64,000 nucleotides of DNA from Fimbriimonadaceae bacterium (GTDB lineage: Bacteria; Armatimonadota; Fimbriimonadia; Fimbriimonadales; Fimbriimonadaceae), in the NCBI GenBank assembly GCA_023957775.1, contig JAMLGR010000017.1:1-64000 (forward strand), written 5' to 3'. Each line of letters begins with the position of its first letter. Position 1 is the first letter of the stretch. Below the pieces are notes generated by a model. It had not been told where the DNA came from. It did not search any database and saw only the letters and a list, made by a program, of their open reading frames with translations. Below are positions 39,648 through 48,622 of this stretch, one piece after another. The position numbers and the translations under genes are program-made.

Positions 39648-40957
39648 GGGATAAGGGTTCGCAAGCGGGACCCCTCATTCCTGCGGTTTGTGGTTTGCTG
39701 GGGAGGCGGCGGACCGCCCGTCCCCTGCCCCCGCACGTACTTGATGTCGATCTCACCGGTGGCGGGCACGCCCTTGCTGAACACGCGGAACCGATCGCCC
39801 ATCGGCGTGTACTGGAACTTGTCTCCGCTCAGCGGGTCGTCGAGCTCTGCGGCGGGCGCGGCGTCCTCCAGACGCGTGGGCAGCCGCTCGTGCTCCCACT
39901 TGAACGCGATCACCCGCGCCGCCAGGCCGAGCAGCCGGAGCTGGGTCCGCATCCGAGCCGCGCTGGTGCCCATCAAGCTTGGCCTCACCTCAACTGTCGC
40001 GATAATCGCGTCCCCGATCTCCTCGACTGTCCGCGGTTGCGCTGAGACCATGACTTCGGGATCCGCGGCCACCCAACCTGACTCGGGGCCCGAGAAGCGG
40101 TTAGCGATTGCGGAAAAGCTCTCCGAGTGGTGTCGCGACAAGTAGGCCGAAAGGCGCGCCCTCTCCTCAGGCCCAAGCTGCGAGACGAGCCGAAGCAAGG
40201 CGTCGCCGCGCTCCTCTCCGGGCAAGGAAATCGGCTTGGTGAGCAGGTCGCGCCAACGTCTGTCTTGATCGTGAATATGGGCCTCCAGACAGCGCTGCAC
40301 GGACGGTGGCCTTTGAAGAATCCGATCGACAAACTCGATCGTTGCAAGGGCGTCTCCAAGGCTCAGTTGATGCAGCCTCTGTCCCATCGCGGCGGCGCCG
40401 AAGGTTTGCATCAGGACACCGCTTAGGAACGCCACGCCCACCGATCCGCCGATCCGATCGCCCATGTCGATTGCGTCCAGAAGAGCATCGGTTCCGGGGC
40501 CGGTCTTCCCCTCCGAGTCCCGAACGTAGGCGGTGACGACGGCCAGCTCCGCCAGTTCCCGAAAGTGTTTCATCTCTGGAAACTTCTGACGGTCTCCTAC
40601 GGGAACCAGGACCGGCTTCCCATTCCCCTGTCGAACCCAGTCGAGAGCCGCGCCGAATCGGGCAACGGCCTCGCGCCGGACCTCGAGCACGCTCATGGTT
40701 CCGAGCCTTCTTGCCTGCGGCAAACGACGCAAGGCCTCGACGTTCCCGCCTCGGGCTTCGGACTCGAGCCGTTCAAGGTCGCCCTCTTGCCAATCCAGGT
40801 AGAGAGCCGCGTCTCCTTCAAGGACGAGATCCGCCGCCTTCAAGTACTCCTCGTAGGCATTCCGCCCGGTCGGGTGCGGCACGATCTGGTGCAAGAGGGA
40901 CTTCTCTTGGATGCCCGGTGACCCGGCAAGACAGAGCGCGGCAAGAATGCCGATCAT
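39629..40957 (-). CDS. hypothetical exported protein, paralogue A
   Basis: 442 residues. A signal-like start (MIGILAALCLAGSPG) is followed by an alpha-helical domain with no recognised motif. Paralogue of the next gene upstream (40954-42273): they share SLLHQ.VP.PTG.N.YEEY and the GSLD-like layout, but only about 40% by eye over the first 325 residues. The last domain (TSAARMRTQLRLLGL to GGPPPP) is almost identical in DNA. The tail after it (QQTTNRRNEGSRLRT) is encoded through a GGTTTGT heptamer remnant and overlaps the MFS start. Its start overlaps the partner's stop (ATGA). Confidence 0.8.
   Translation of the reverse strand: MIGILAALCLAGSPGIQEKSLLHQIVPHPTGRNAYEEYLKAADLVLEGDAALYLDWQEGDLERLESEARGGNVEALRRLPQARRLGTMSVLEVRREAVARFGAALDWVRQGNGKPVLVPVGDRQKFPEMKHFRELAELAVVTAYVRDSEGKTGPGTDALLDAIDMGDRIGGSVGVAFLSGVLMQTFGAAAMGQRLHQLSLGDALATIEFVDRILQRPPSVQRCLEAHIHDQDRRWRDLLTKPISLPGEERGDALLRLVSQLGPEERARLSAYLSRHHSESFSAIANRFSGPESGWVAADPEVMVSAQPRTVEEIGDAIIATVEVRPSLMGTSAARMRTQLRLLGLAARVIAFKWEHERLPTRLEDAAPAAELDDPLSGDKFQYTPMGDRFRVFSKGVPATGEIDIKYVRGQGTGGPPPPQQTTNRRNEGSRLRTLIPWLRTA
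39701..39974 (+). repeat. 274-bp segment near-identical to 40987-41260
   Basis: Aligns without gaps to 40987-41260, with about six mismatches by eye, while flanking regions of the two genes are far more divergent. It codes for the C-terminal domain of both paralogues. Best explained by gene conversion. Confidence 0.9.
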
Positions 40958-42273
40958 CGGGCCACTTGCTTAGCCGCGGTCGGGCCGGGAGGCGGCGGAC
41001 CGCCCGTCCCCTGCCCCCTCACGTACTTGATGTCGATCTCTCCCGTGGCGGGCACGCCCTTGCTGAACACGCGGAACCGATCGCCCATCGGCGTGTACTG
41101 GAACTTGTCTCCGCTCAGCGGGTCGTCGAGCTCTGCGGCGGGCGCGGCGTCCTCCAGACGCGTGGGCAGCCGCTCGTGCTCCCACTTGAACGCGATCACC
41201 CGCGCCCCCAGGCCGAGCAGCCGGAGCTGGGTCCGCATCCGCGCCGCGCTGGTGCCAATCTGACCGGTCACGGGAACAAGCCACGTCAGCAGCACGTCGG
41301 CGAGATCTTCGACGGACTGGGCGCCCGTTGGAGGGTCCGGCGGATCCGGCTCCATGAACACCCAACCCGACTCCGGTCCGGCAAGTCGATCAAGGATTGG
41401 CGCGTACGTCTGGTCAAGCCGTTTGCGGACGAGGGCGGCAAGGCGCGCGCGGTCCTGGGCACTCAACGTGTTCAGCTTGCCGAGGACCGCATCCTCGTCG
41501 CCGGTGAACTCCTCCGGCTTGGCCAAAAGCTCTTCCAGCGAAGCGCTGATGAATCGCACCTCGCCCCGCATCGCCTCGAGAACGACGGGCGGGCGGGCCA
41601 GCAGGCGGGCAACCAAAGCGGAGACGGTGCTCGCCTCGGGCTGGCTCAGCCGATCGAGGCGTGACTGCATGGCGGACAGGGCGATCGACTGCTCCGACAC
41701 GCCGACCAGCATGGAGATGAGGGTGAACCCGCCGATGCGGTCGCCCATATCGAGGATCTGCAGCAGCGCGTCCGTCCCTTCGGCCGAGCGGCCCTCGGCA
41801 TCGTGCACATAGGCGGCGGCGACGGCCAGCTTGGCGAGCATTCGAAACTTCGCAAGTTCGGGAAACAAGGTCGTGGCCGAGATCGTGGGTCTTGGGTTGA
41901 ACACCGGCTTCTGGTTGCCTTGTTTCACCCAATCCAGGGCCACGCCGAACTTCCGCACGATCTCCGTCCGGATCTCGAGGGTGCTCATCGCCTCGAGCCG
42001 CCGCGCCAAGGGAAGCAGGCGCGCGGCCTCGGGATCGGCGGGAACGGGAATCCCGTCTTCCACGCTTGCCTTCGCCTCCTGTTCGAGGCGCTTGCTCGTG
42101 CCGGGCTGCCAGGACAGGTAGAACCCAGCGTCGCCCACGTCGAGAATCTCGGCGGCCTTGACGTACTCCTCGTACCCGTTCTTGCCCGTTGGGCGCGGCA
42201 CCACCTGGTGCAGAAGAGACTCTCCCTGGAGTCCCGGAGCAGCCAGAAACAGAGCGGCAAGGAACGCGACCAT
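40954..42273 (-). CDS. hypothetical exported protein, paralogue B
   Basis: 439 residues. Signal-like start MVAFLAALFLAAPGLQG; mostly helical body; C-terminal domain with RVIAFKWEHERLPTRLEDAA, DDPLSGDKFQYTPMGDRFRV and FSKGVPATGEIDIKYVRG, which resembles the pseudopilin-type C-terminal beta domain seen in Planctomycetes and Armatimonadota proteins. Function unknown. CATAAT five bases before the ATG makes it the probable promoter-proximal gene of B-A-MFS, joined by overlaps. Confidence 0.8.
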   Translation of the reverse strand: MVAFLAALFLAAPGLQGESLLHQVVPRPTGKNGYEEYVKAAEILDVGDAGFYLSWQPGTSKRLEQEAKASVEDGIPVPADPEAARLLPLARRLEAMSTLEIRTEIVRKFGVALDWVKQGNQKPVFNPRPTISATTLFPELAKFRMLAKLAVAAAYVHDAEGRSAEGTDALLQILDMGDRIGGFTLISMLVGVSEQSIALSAMQSRLDRLSQPEASTVSALVARLLARPPVVLEAMRGEVRFISASLEELLAKPEEFTGDEDAVLGKLNTLSAQDRARLAALVRKRLDQTYAPILDRLAGPESGWVFMEPDPPDPPTGAQSVEDLADVLLTWLVPVTGQIGTSAARMRTQLRLLGLGARVIAFKWEHERLPTRLEDAAPAAELDDPLSGDKFQYTPMGDRFRVFSKGVPATGEIDIKYVRGQGTGGPPPPGPTAAKQVAR

Positions 42274-42278
42274 AACGC

Positions 42279-42284
42279 ATTATG
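42279..42284 (-). promoter_or_regulatory. -10 box CATAAT for the 42273 gene
   Basis: CATAAT, five bases (GCGTT), then ATG; probably drives the two paralogues and the MFS gene. Confidence 0.5.
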
Positions 42285-42318
42285 GGAGCGTTTATCGAAC
42301 GACCAACGACAAACGACT

Positions 42319-42993
42319 CTAGAGGTTTTCGTCGAAGAAGAGGAGCGTGCGCTCCCAGGCGTCCTTGGCTGCTTCTTCGTTGTAGACCTCCTGCCGGTCG
42401 TCGTTGAAGAACGCGTGATGGGCCCCGGTGTACAGATGGAACTCGTGCGGCTTGCCCAGCTCGTCCAACTGTTTTGACAGCGCCGCCATCGACTCGGGAG
42501 ACGCGTACGCGTCGTGCTCGGCGAAGAAGCCCAGCACCGGTGCATCCAGCTTTTCGAGCGGGGGGTGCACGTTTGGATGGATGCCGTAGAAGTCCACGCA
42601 CGCCCCGATCTTCGGGTTTGTGGCCGCGGCGTAGAGCGAGAGCTGTCCGCCCATGCAGAACCCGACCACGCCTACCTTTCGGCTCGTGCACTTGGGCTCC
42701 TCGAGGAGCGCGTCCACTGCGCCTCGAAGCGCCTTCTCCGTTTCCGCGATGTTCAGGGCCATCATCAGCGAGCCAGCCTCGTCGGGATCGCTTGTGCTCT
42801 CGCCCTGGTAGAGGTCGGGCGCCAGCGCGGTGATCCCCTCTTCGGCAAACCGATCCACCACGGACTTGATGTGGCCCACCAGCCCCCACCACTCCTGAAG
42901 CACAATCACGCCCGGACCGCCGCCCGCCGCCCGAGCCAGATACCCCTCGTACGTCGTCCCGTTGCCAGTGAAAGAGATCATCTCGCCGCCCAT
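42319..42993 (-). CDS. dienelactone hydrolase family protein
   Basis: 224 residues. Alpha/beta hydrolase with the DLH catalytic triad: Cys in VVGFCMGGQLS, Asp in FFAEHDAYAS and His in TGAHHAFFND. N-terminus MISFTGNGTTYEGYLARAAG and VIVLQEWWGL match the carboxymethylenebutenolidase family; the substrate here is unknown because no aromatic-degradation genes are near. The ATG at 42993 is picked because TATTCT ends six bases before it. Confidence 0.93.
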   Translation of the reverse strand: MGGEMISFTGNGTTYEGYLARAAGGGPGVIVLQEWWGLVGHIKSVVDRFAEEGITALAPDLYQGESTSDPDEAGSLMMALNIAETEKALRGAVDALLEEPKCTSRKVGVVGFCMGGQLSLYAAATNPKIGACVDFYGIHPNVHPPLEKLDAPVLGFFAEHDAYASPESMAALSKQLDELGKPHEFHLYTGAHHAFFNDDRQEVYNEEAAKDAWERTLLFFDENL

Positions 42994-42999
42994 GCCTAG

Positions 43000-43005
43000 A
43001 GAATA
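43000..43005 (-). promoter_or_regulatory. -10 box TATTCT for the dienelactone hydrolase gene
   Basis: TATTCT, six bases (CTAGGC), then the ATG at 42993; leaderless spacing. Confidence 0.45.
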
Positions 43006-43049
43006 GCCCAGCATGGAACTTCGCGGCCCCTTGTGCGGTTGACCGTACC

Positions 43050-43862
43050 GTGCGCGCCCTTCCGAAGAAACTGTCCCGGCGAACGCTTCTCATGTGGGGC
43101 GCCGCGGGTGCGTTGACCACCGCTGGGGTCGGCGCCTATGCCAGTTCCCTCGCCGTGACCGACCGCACACTCACCCTGCCCAACTGGGACGCCGACGGTT
43201 TTCGCGTCGCCCATCTCTCGGACGTCCACCTCAACAACGACGGGCTCCTCGCGGTGGCTCGTCGCGCCGTGGACCTCGTGGTTCGTGCCAAGCCGGACCT
43301 CGTGGTCTTCACCGGCGACTTTCTCAACTTCGACCAGGACGATTGCTACCTTCGGATCGGCAAGGCCTTTGAACGCCTCCACGACCTCGCGTGTCCCTGT
43401 CTGGCCGTGTTTGGGAACCACGACTATGGAAGCGCCGCGCCGGGACGGGTCGCCGAGGCTTTGGCCAGCACCAAGTTCCGCCTGCTGGTCAACGAGGAAT
43501 CGACGGTCGACGGGGTGCGGGTCATCGGGTTGGACGACGCCCTGGCAGGTTCGCCGGATTTCGGGCTCGTCTCCAAGCACGAGGGCCGCTCCACGCTTGT
43601 GCTCCTTCACGAACCCGACTACGCGGCGGAACTGGGCGGAACGGCTGGTCTGGTTCTCAGCGGCCACAGCCATGGCGGCGAGGTCTGTCTGCCCACGGGT
43701 CGTCCGCTTTACACCCCGCGCGGCGCGCGCACCTATCGCAGTGGCTTCTATGCCGATGCGCCCAGCCCCGTTTATGTGAACCGGGGCACCGCCACCTTGG
43801 GACCGATTCGACTCTTCTGCCCGCCCGAGGTCGCAATCCTTACGCTTCGCGGCAACGGGTAA
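43050..43862 (+). CDS. metallophosphoesterase with Tat-type signal
   Basis: 270 residues. N-terminus LSRRTLLMWGAAGALTTAGV has the twin-Arg motif and a hydrophobic stretch, so it is probably exported folded. Calcineurin-like metal motifs in order: AHLSDVHLNND, VVFTGDFLN, VFGNHDYG, VLLHEPD, GLVLSGHSHGGEV. Close to the YkuE/UshA-like branch, hydrolysing a phosphoester or UDP-diacylglucosamine-type substrate. GTG start. Divergent from the dienelactone hydrolase. Confidence 0.93.
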   Translation: MRALPKKLSRRTLLMWGAAGALTTAGVGAYASSLAVTDRTLTLPNWDADGFRVAHLSDVHLNNDGLLAVARRAVDLVVRAKPDLVVFTGDFLNFDQDDCYLRIGKAFERLHDLACPCLAVFGNHDYGSAAPGRVAEALASTKFRLLVNEESTVDGVRVIGLDDALAGSPDFGLVSKHEGRSTLVLLHEPDYAAELGGTAGLVLSGHSHGGEVCLPTGRPLYTPRGARTYRSGFYADAPSPVYVNRGTATLGPIRLFCPPEVAILTLRGNG

Positions 43863-43883
43863 GAGATTCGCAGTGGCTTGCTG

Positions 43884-43904
43884 CACGCCCGTCGAGCGGG
43901 CGTG
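43884..43904. repeat. solo CACGCCCG palindrome
   Basis: CACGCCCG, five bases, CGGGCGTG. Same core as the 47-bp array at 35666. It lies between the convergent phosphoesterase and pseudouridine synthase genes, where the hairpin could serve as a terminator-like structure. Confidence 0.8.
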
Positions 43905-43919
43905 GCATCCGATTGCGGG

Positions 43920-44825
43920 TTAGAACGGGTCGATCTGGGTCCGCTCCACATGCCCGTATCCGAGGAAGTCCTCCGGGGGATCCGTGTAGAACGACACCCG
44001 CTCGCCCGTCTCGGGATGGTCGAACTCCAGGTAGGCGGCATGGAGCTGCAGGGGGCCCGCGGCGATTTCGGCGGGCGCGTACACCTCGTCCCCCAACACG
44101 GCGTAACCCACCGCTTGCAGGTGGACGCGAATCTGGTGCGTGCGGCCCGTTTCCAGACGAATGGCCAACAGGGTCCCGTGATCCAAGCGTTCCAAACGCT
44201 TGGCGTGGGTAATCGCGGGTTTGCCCATGAAGTCCACCGTCATCTTCTTGCGGTCCTTCACGCTTCGGGCAAGGGGCGCCTCCACGGTGAACCGCTCCTG
44301 CTCCACGAAGCCGGCCACGACCGCGAAGTAACGCCGTTCGGCGGTCTTCGCTTCGATCTGGCGCGCCAATCGGCGGTGGGCGGCGTCCGTTTTCGCCACC
44401 ACCAAGAGCCCGGTCGTGGCCTTGTCGAGTCGATGCACGATGCCCGGGCGATACTGCTCGCCGCCGGAGCTAAGCTGCTTGTTCCGTCCAAGCAACGCAT
44501 TGACCAGGGTCGGCTCCTTGAGCGAGGCTGCGGGGTGCGTGGCGAGCCCACGAGGCTTGTCCACGACGATCATGGAAGCGTCCTCGAAAACGATCGGGAC
44601 GTCGATGTCGGCCGGCTCAAGATCGTGGGCGGGGCGCGAGGCCTTGAAGTCCTCCACGTCCACCTGCATGCCGGGCTCGAGCCGGAAGGCGGGCTTCTGC
44701 TTTTTCCCGCCCACCTTCACCTTGCCGCCTTGGATCTCCTTCACGAGCCGCGATCGGCTGTGCTCTGGCATGATACGGGCGAGGAACTGGTCGAGCCTCT
44801 CTTCCTGATCGGCTTCGATACGCAT
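43920..44825 (-). CDS. rluD: RluA-family pseudouridine synthase (RluD-like)
   Basis: 301 residues. An S4 RNA-binding domain at about 10-70 (RLDQFLARIMPEHSRSRLVK) precedes the synthase core with the catalytic Asp in GIVHRLDKATTGLLVVAKT and the motif ETGRTHQIRVHLQAVG. Isomerises uridines in large-subunit rRNA (RluD sites in helix 69 are the likely target). The ATG at 44825 starts at the S4 domain; a longer frame upstream is opposite another gene and is rejected. Confidence 0.93.
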   Translation of the reverse strand: MRIEADQEERLDQFLARIMPEHSRSRLVKEIQGGKVKVGGKKQKPAFRLEPGMQVDVEDFKASRPAHDLEPADIDVPIVFEDASMIVVDKPRGLATHPAASLKEPTLVNALLGRNKQLSSGGEQYRPGIVHRLDKATTGLLVVAKTDAAHRRLARQIEAKTAERRYFAVVAGFVEQERFTVEAPLARSVKDRKKMTVDFMGKPAITHAKRLERLDHGTLLAIRLETGRTHQIRVHLQAVGYAVLGDEVYAPAEIAAGPLQLHAAYLEFDHPETGERVSFYTDPPEDFLGYGHVERTQIDPF

Positions 44826-44860
44826 AGGTGCATTGTAGCTGGCGCCGCGTTCGACTGCCG

Positions 44861-44866
44861 CATAAT
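44861..44866 (+). promoter_or_regulatory. -10 box CATAAT for the lipoprotein at 44875
   Basis: CATAAT, eight bases, then ATG. No ribosome-binding site. Confidence 0.5.
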
Positions 44867-44874
44867 GGGTCCTG

Positions 44875-45375
44875 ATGCGCGGACCCCTCGTTCTCCTGGC
44901 CACTCTCTTACTTCTCGTCGGCTGCGCCAAACCGAAGGAGGTCGTCCCAGCTCCCGAACCCGCGCAGCCTGCGGTCGGGCAATCCCTGTCCTCCGAGCCC
45001 GTCCCGGACCCAGCGAGCCTCACCCCGGAAGCCCGGGAGGCGAACGCGACGCTCGAGAAGGTGCTCGCCCCCTCCTCGCCCGCCGCGGACACGGCACCCG
45101 AGCACTACCCGGGCTCCGAGCCCGTCGGAACGTACGCGTACCAGCGCACGAACGGCAGCAAAGCGGTGATCGACACGTGGACGCGCACGACGCCGGCTTC
45201 GCTGGACGAAGTTGCAGCCTTCTACACGCAGCGGCTCGGTGTTCGAGAGACCAGCCACCTCGAGGACCAGCGCATCCTCACGGGCTCCCGGTTGGACGGC
45301 ACCCTGCTCGCCGTGACGCTCCAACGAAAGGACGAGGCCACGGAGATCACCCTCGTAGTCTCTGTGCCGAAGTAG
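44875..45375 (+). CDS. hypothetical lipoprotein
   Basis: 166 residues. Signal LVLLATLLLLVGC with lipobox Cys at 17, then a Pro/Ala/Glu-rich linker and a C-terminal globular part from about residue 80 (YPGSEPVGTYAYQRTNGSKA, DEVAAFYTQRLGVRETSHLE, TLLAVTLQRKDEATEITLVV). This looks like the small alpha-beta domain seen in many bacterial lipoproteins of unknown role. Convergent with rplE, 38 bases apart. Divergent from rluD. Confidence 0.75.
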   Translation: MRGPLVLLATLLLLVGCAKPKEVVPAPEPAQPAVGQSLSSEPVPDPASLTPEAREANATLEKVLAPSSPAADTAPEHYPGSEPVGTYAYQRTNGSKAVIDTWTRTTPASLDEVAAFYTQRLGVRETSHLEDQRILTGSRLDGTLLAVTLQRKDEATEITLVVSVPK

Positions 45376-45413
45376 AAAGACACCAGCACCAGCAACCGAT
45401 GAAGATGCTCGGT

Positions 45414-45998
45414 CTACTTCTCGCGGAGGGGCAGGCCCATGGCCTTGAGGAACACGCGCGCTTCCTCGTCCGTCTTTGCCGTGGTGCAGATGATGATGTC
45501 CATCCCGCGGATCCGATCGAACGTGTCGTACGGGATCTCGGGGAACACCAACTGCTCCTTCAGGCCCAAGGCGTAGTTGCCTCGGCCGTCGAACGACTTG
45601 GGCGAGAGGCCCTGGAAGTCGCGAATACGGGGCAACACGACCGTGGAGAGCTTGTCGAAGAAGTGCTGCATCCGCTTGCCGCGGAGGGTCACCTTGCAGC
45701 CGATCTTCATGCCTTCGCGGAGTTTGAAGTTCGAGATCGCTTTGCGGGCGACCGTCGTGACCGGCTTCTGGCCGGAGATCAGCGTCATGTCGCGCAGGCT
45801 GTTCTCGAGGTGCTTGGGGTCTTTCTCCGCGCTGCCCGTGCCCATGTTGATGACGATCTTCTCCAGACGCGGGATCTGCATCGTGGAGGTGTAGCCGAAC
45901 TGCTCGCGCAGTTGGGGCGCGACCTTCTCCTGGTACGTCTTGACCAGGCGCGGCTCGGGAAGCGAGCCGACTTGCATCTCTTTCTCTTTTCTTGCCAT
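45414..45998 (-). CDS. rplE: 50S ribosomal protein L5
   Basis: 194 residues. Binds 5S rRNA and the central protuberance. Recognised by [48 protein letters not shown] and the C-terminal [21 protein letters not shown] short N-terminal extension ([17 protein letters not shown]) precedes the usual start. Last gene of the block: rpsN, rpsH, rplF and later spc genes do not follow, and the next gene is a convergent lipoprotein. Confidence 0.97.
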   Translation of the reverse strand: MARKEKEMQVGSLPEPRLVKTYQEKVAPQLREQFGYTSTMQIPRLEKIVINMGTGSAEKDPKHLENSLRDMTLISGQKPVTTVARKAISNFKLREGMKIGCKVTLRGKRMQHFFDKLSTVVLPRIRDFQGLSPKSFDGRGNYALGLKEQLVFPEIPYDTFDRIRGMDIIICTTAKTDEEARVFLKAMGLPLREK

Positions 45999-46047
45999 GG
46001 CGTTCCTTTGCCTGATTTCCGACCAGGCGTGGCGGGCTCGACGAGCC

Positions 46048-46458
46048 CTAATCCTTCGTGCTGATCTCCGTGTCCTTCACGGTCTCGCCGCTCTTCTTCG
46101 CGTAGCGGACGATCTTGCCGTCCTCTTTGCGTCGGCCGACCCGCGTGGGCTTGTCGTCCTTGGGGTCGAGCATCATCACATTGCTGACGTGGATGGGGAC
46201 GGGAATCTTGAGCCTTGCGGACTTTTCGCCCTGCATGCGCGCCTTGCGATGCTTGATCGCGGCGTTGAGCGGCAGCGGCTGATCCGCGTTGTCCGGGTTG
46301 TCCTGCAGGACAATGACTTTGTCCTCGCGCGGCGCCACGGCGGCGACGAATCCGATCTGACCCTTGTCCTTGCCCGAGATGATCATGACGCGGTCGCCCG
46401 TGCGCAGTTTGAGCTTGCGCTTGTGGCCAGCCTTCTTGAGTTCGGCTTTGGTCGGCAT
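46048..46458 (-). CDS. rplX: 50S ribosomal protein L24
   Basis: 136 residues, longer than the usual about 105. KOW motif at about 20-50 ([20 protein letters not shown]), then the L24 body ([40 protein letters not shown]). Assembly-initiating protein of the large subunit. The ATG at 46458 is two bases after the rplN stop. The extra length is at the C-terminus ([15 protein letters not shown]) and N-terminus. Confidence 0.95.
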   Translation of the reverse strand: MPTKAELKKAGHKRKLKLRTGDRVMIISGKDKGQIGFVAAVAPREDKVIVLQDNPDNADQPLPLNAAIKHRKARMQGEKSARLKIPVPIHVSNVMMLDPKDDKPTRVGRRKEDGKIVRYAKKSGETVKDTEISTKD

Positions 46459-46460
46459 GG

Positions 46461-46832
46461 TTAGAGCACCTCCGGTGCGAGCGACACGATCTTCATGAAG
46501 TTGTGGTCGCGCAGTTCGCGCGCCACGGGCCCGAAGATGCGGGTGCCGCGGGGCTCGAGCGTTTGCGGGTTGATCACCACGCACGCGTTTTCGTCGAAGC
46601 GGAGGGTCGATCCGTCGCGTCGCCGCACCGCGTCGCGGGTGCGGACGATGACGGCCTTGATCACGTCGCCTTTCTTGACGGGCATGTTGGGCGTCGCGAC
46701 CTTGACGGAGCCGACGAAGATGTCGCCCACCCCTCCGTAGCGCGGTTGGGAACCCTTGAGCACGCGGATGCACATCACCACGCGCGCGCCGGAGTTATCC
46801 GCGACCTTGAGCCTGCTGAACTGTTGAATCAT
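46461..46832 (-). CDS. rplN: 50S ribosomal protein L14
   Basis: 123 residues, full length. [20 protein letters not shown], the basic [20 protein letters not shown] and [20 protein letters not shown] are diagnostic. Sits at the subunit interface contacting 16S rRNA. Confidence 0.98.
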   Translation of the reverse strand: MIQQFSRLKVADNSGARVVMCIRVLKGSQPRYGGVGDIFVGSVKVATPNMPVKKGDVIKAVIVRTRDAVRRRDGSTLRFDENACVVINPQTLEPRGTRIFGPVARELRDHNFMKIVSLAPEVL

Positions 46833-46851
46833 CTCTTCTTCCTGAAAACGG

Positions 46852-47142
46852 CTACTTCACCTTCTCGAGGATCCGCGTGACCCGCCAGCGCTTTTCCTTG
46901 CTGATGGGGCGCGTTTCCATGATCTCGACGCGGTCGCCGACATCGCACGACAAAAGGTCGTGGGCTTTGAATCGGTTGGAGCGACGCACGGTCTTGCCGT
47001 AGAGCGCGTGCTGGACACGCCGCTCGATCTCGACGACCACGGTCTTCTCCATCTTGTTGCTGACGACGAGACCCTGTCGGACCTTGCGCGTTCCGCGCGA
47101 ATCCGGCGTCTCGACAGGCGGGGTTGCCTTCTTGGGACTCAC
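46852..47142 (-). CDS. rpsQ: 30S ribosomal protein S17
   Basis: 96 residues. OB-fold protein binding 16S r[43 protein letters not shown] and [19 protein letters not shown] are typical. A 15-residue extension ([16 protein letters not shown]) precedes the core. GTG start overlaps the rpmC stop (GTGA). Confidence 0.96.
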   Translation of the reverse strand: MSPKKATPPVETPDSRGTRKVRQGLVVSNKMEKTVVVEIERRVQHALYGKTVRRSNRFKAHDLLSCDVGDRVEIMETRPISKEKRWRVTRILEKVK

Positions 47143-47348
47143 TGGCTGCCTCCGCTCTTCTTCTCGGTGATCGCGGTGAGAATGCGCGCGATGTTGTGGC
47201 GCCGCACTTTCAGGCTCGTGGTGTCCGTGATCTGGCGGAACACGAGGTCGCGTCGCGCCTTGTACAGGGCGGCGCGCTCGGCCTTGAGCATCTCCTCCAT
47301 TTCGGGAACGCTCTTCTCACGCAATTCGGCTTGTTTTAGGTCCTTCAT
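47139..47348 (-). CDS. rpmC: 50S ribosomal protein L29
   Basis: 69 residues, two-helix protein at the exit tunnel. [20 protein letters not shown] and the ending [15 protein letters not shown] identify it. Ends in a GTGA overlap with rpsQ. Confidence 0.95.
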   Translation of the reverse strand: MKDLKQAELREKSVPEMEEMLKAERAALYKARRDLVFRQITDTTSLKVRRHNIARILTAITEKKSGGSQ

Positions 47349-47365
47349 TCTCGGGTTCTCTTTCC

Positions 47366-47821
47366 TTACTCCCCGCCGTGCGCCGAATCCGAGGCGCTCC
47401 CGACGAGCTCAAAATCACTGCGGGTCATGAACTTGCACTTGATGGGCATCTTGTGCATGGCCAGCCGCATCGCCTCTTTGGCGACGTCCTCGGCGACTCC
47501 GTTCATCTCGAACATCACGCGGCCCGGCTTGACCACGGCCACCCACCCCTCGACGGGGCCCTTTCCTTTGCCCATGCGGGTCTCCAAAGGCTTCTTGGTG
47601 ATGGGTTTGTCCGGGAAGACCCGAATCCACACTTTGCCGCCGCGCTTGATGTGGCGCGTCATGGCTATACGGGCGGATTCGATCTGCCGGCTGCTGATCC
47701 AGCCGCACTCGAGGCCGACCAGCGCGAAATCGCCGAACGAAATCTCGTTGCCGCGCATCGCGCGACCGGCTCGCCGTCCGCGGTGCTGCTTCCGAAACTT
47801 GACTCGCTTAGGCATCAACAT
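47366..47821 (-). CDS. rplP: 50S ribosomal protein L16
   Basis: 151 residues. [59 protein letters not shown] and [20 protein letters not shown] are the full L16 signature. Organises the tRNA A-site side of the large subunit. The first ATG overlaps rpsC by 14 bases; ATG at 47815 is an alternative. Confidence 0.97.
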   Translation of the reverse strand: MLMPKRVKFRKQHRGRRAGRAMRGNEISFGDFALVGLECGWISSRQIESARIAMTRHIKRGGKVWIRVFPDKPITKKPLETRMGKGKGPVEGWVAVVKPGRVMFEMNGVAEDVAKEAMRLAMHKMPIKCKFMTRSDFELVGSASDSAHGGE

Positions 47822-48620
47822 GGGGTTCGGCCTCCTTGGTTTCGACTTCGACCTCGACTTCGGGCATGGTTTCGAGTTCCGCCTCGAGCTCGGCGGGCGC
47901 GGGCACGCCGTCCTCGACTTCCACGCCGACGGGCTGGCGGCGGCGCGGCATCGCGATCTCCTGCACGAGCTTCCGCTCGGGGAGCACTTCGCCCTTGTAG
48001 ATCCAAACCTTCACACCGATCGAGCCGTACATGGTCCGGGCGGTGGCAAAGCCGTAGTCGATGTCCGCGCGAAGGGTGTGCAGCGGGATCTTCCCGGTCT
48101 TGTCGCTCTCACGACGGGCGATTTCGGAGCCGTTGAGGCGACCCGAAACCTGCACCTTCATGCCGCGCCCGTTCATGCGGAGCATGCGGGTCATGGCCTG
48201 GCGCATCGCGCGCCGGTGCGAGATGCGGCGCTCCAACTGGATGCAGATGTTCTCCGCAACGAGTTGGGCGTCCAGTTCGGGCTGTCGGACTTCGGTGACG
48301 TTCACCTGGACCACCGACGTGGGGTCGTCGCGGCGCACGAGGCGGTTGAGAACCTCCGTGAGTTCGTCGATGCCCTTGCCGCCACGGCCGATGATTGCGC
48401 CGGGACGCGCGGTGAAGATCGTGACCTTCACGCGGTTCGCCGCACGCTCGATCTCGACGCGGGACACGTTGCCGAGTCCCACGCGGTCCTTGATGAAATT
48501 GCGGATGCGCTCGTCGAGCACGAGGGCGGGACCGTAGCCCTTCTTGCCGAAGAACCAGTGGCTGTCCCAGCCTCGGATCACGCCGACCCGAAAACCTACC
48601 GGATGAATCTTTTGGCCCAA
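47808..48620 (-). CDS. rpsC: 30S ribosomal protein S3
   Basis: 270 residues. [20 protein letters not shown], the KH-type loop [18 protein letters not shown] and [13 protein letters not shown] identify S3. The C-terminus carries an extra acidic tail ([20 protein letters not shown]) beyond the usual about 210 residues. Lines the mRNA entry channel. Starts two bases after the rplV stop. Confidence 0.97.
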   Translation of the reverse strand: MGQKIHPVGFRVGVIRGWDSHWFFGKKGYGPALVLDERIRNFIKDRVGLGNVSRVEIERAANRVKVTIFTARPGAIIGRGGKGIDELTEVLNRLVRRDDPTSVVQVNVTEVRQPELDAQLVAENICIQLERRISHRRAMRQAMTRMLRMNGRGMKVQVSGRLNGSEIARRESDKTGKIPLHTLRADIDYGFATARTMYGSIGVKVWIYKGEVLPERKLVQEIAMPRRRQPVGVEVEDGVPAPAELEAELETMPEVEVEVETKEAEPHVDA

Positions 48621-48622
48621 AT

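Noticed and set aside
44826-45092. N-terminal extension of the pseudouridine synthase
   Set aside because: It lies opposite the lipoprotein start; the S4 domain begins at 44825.
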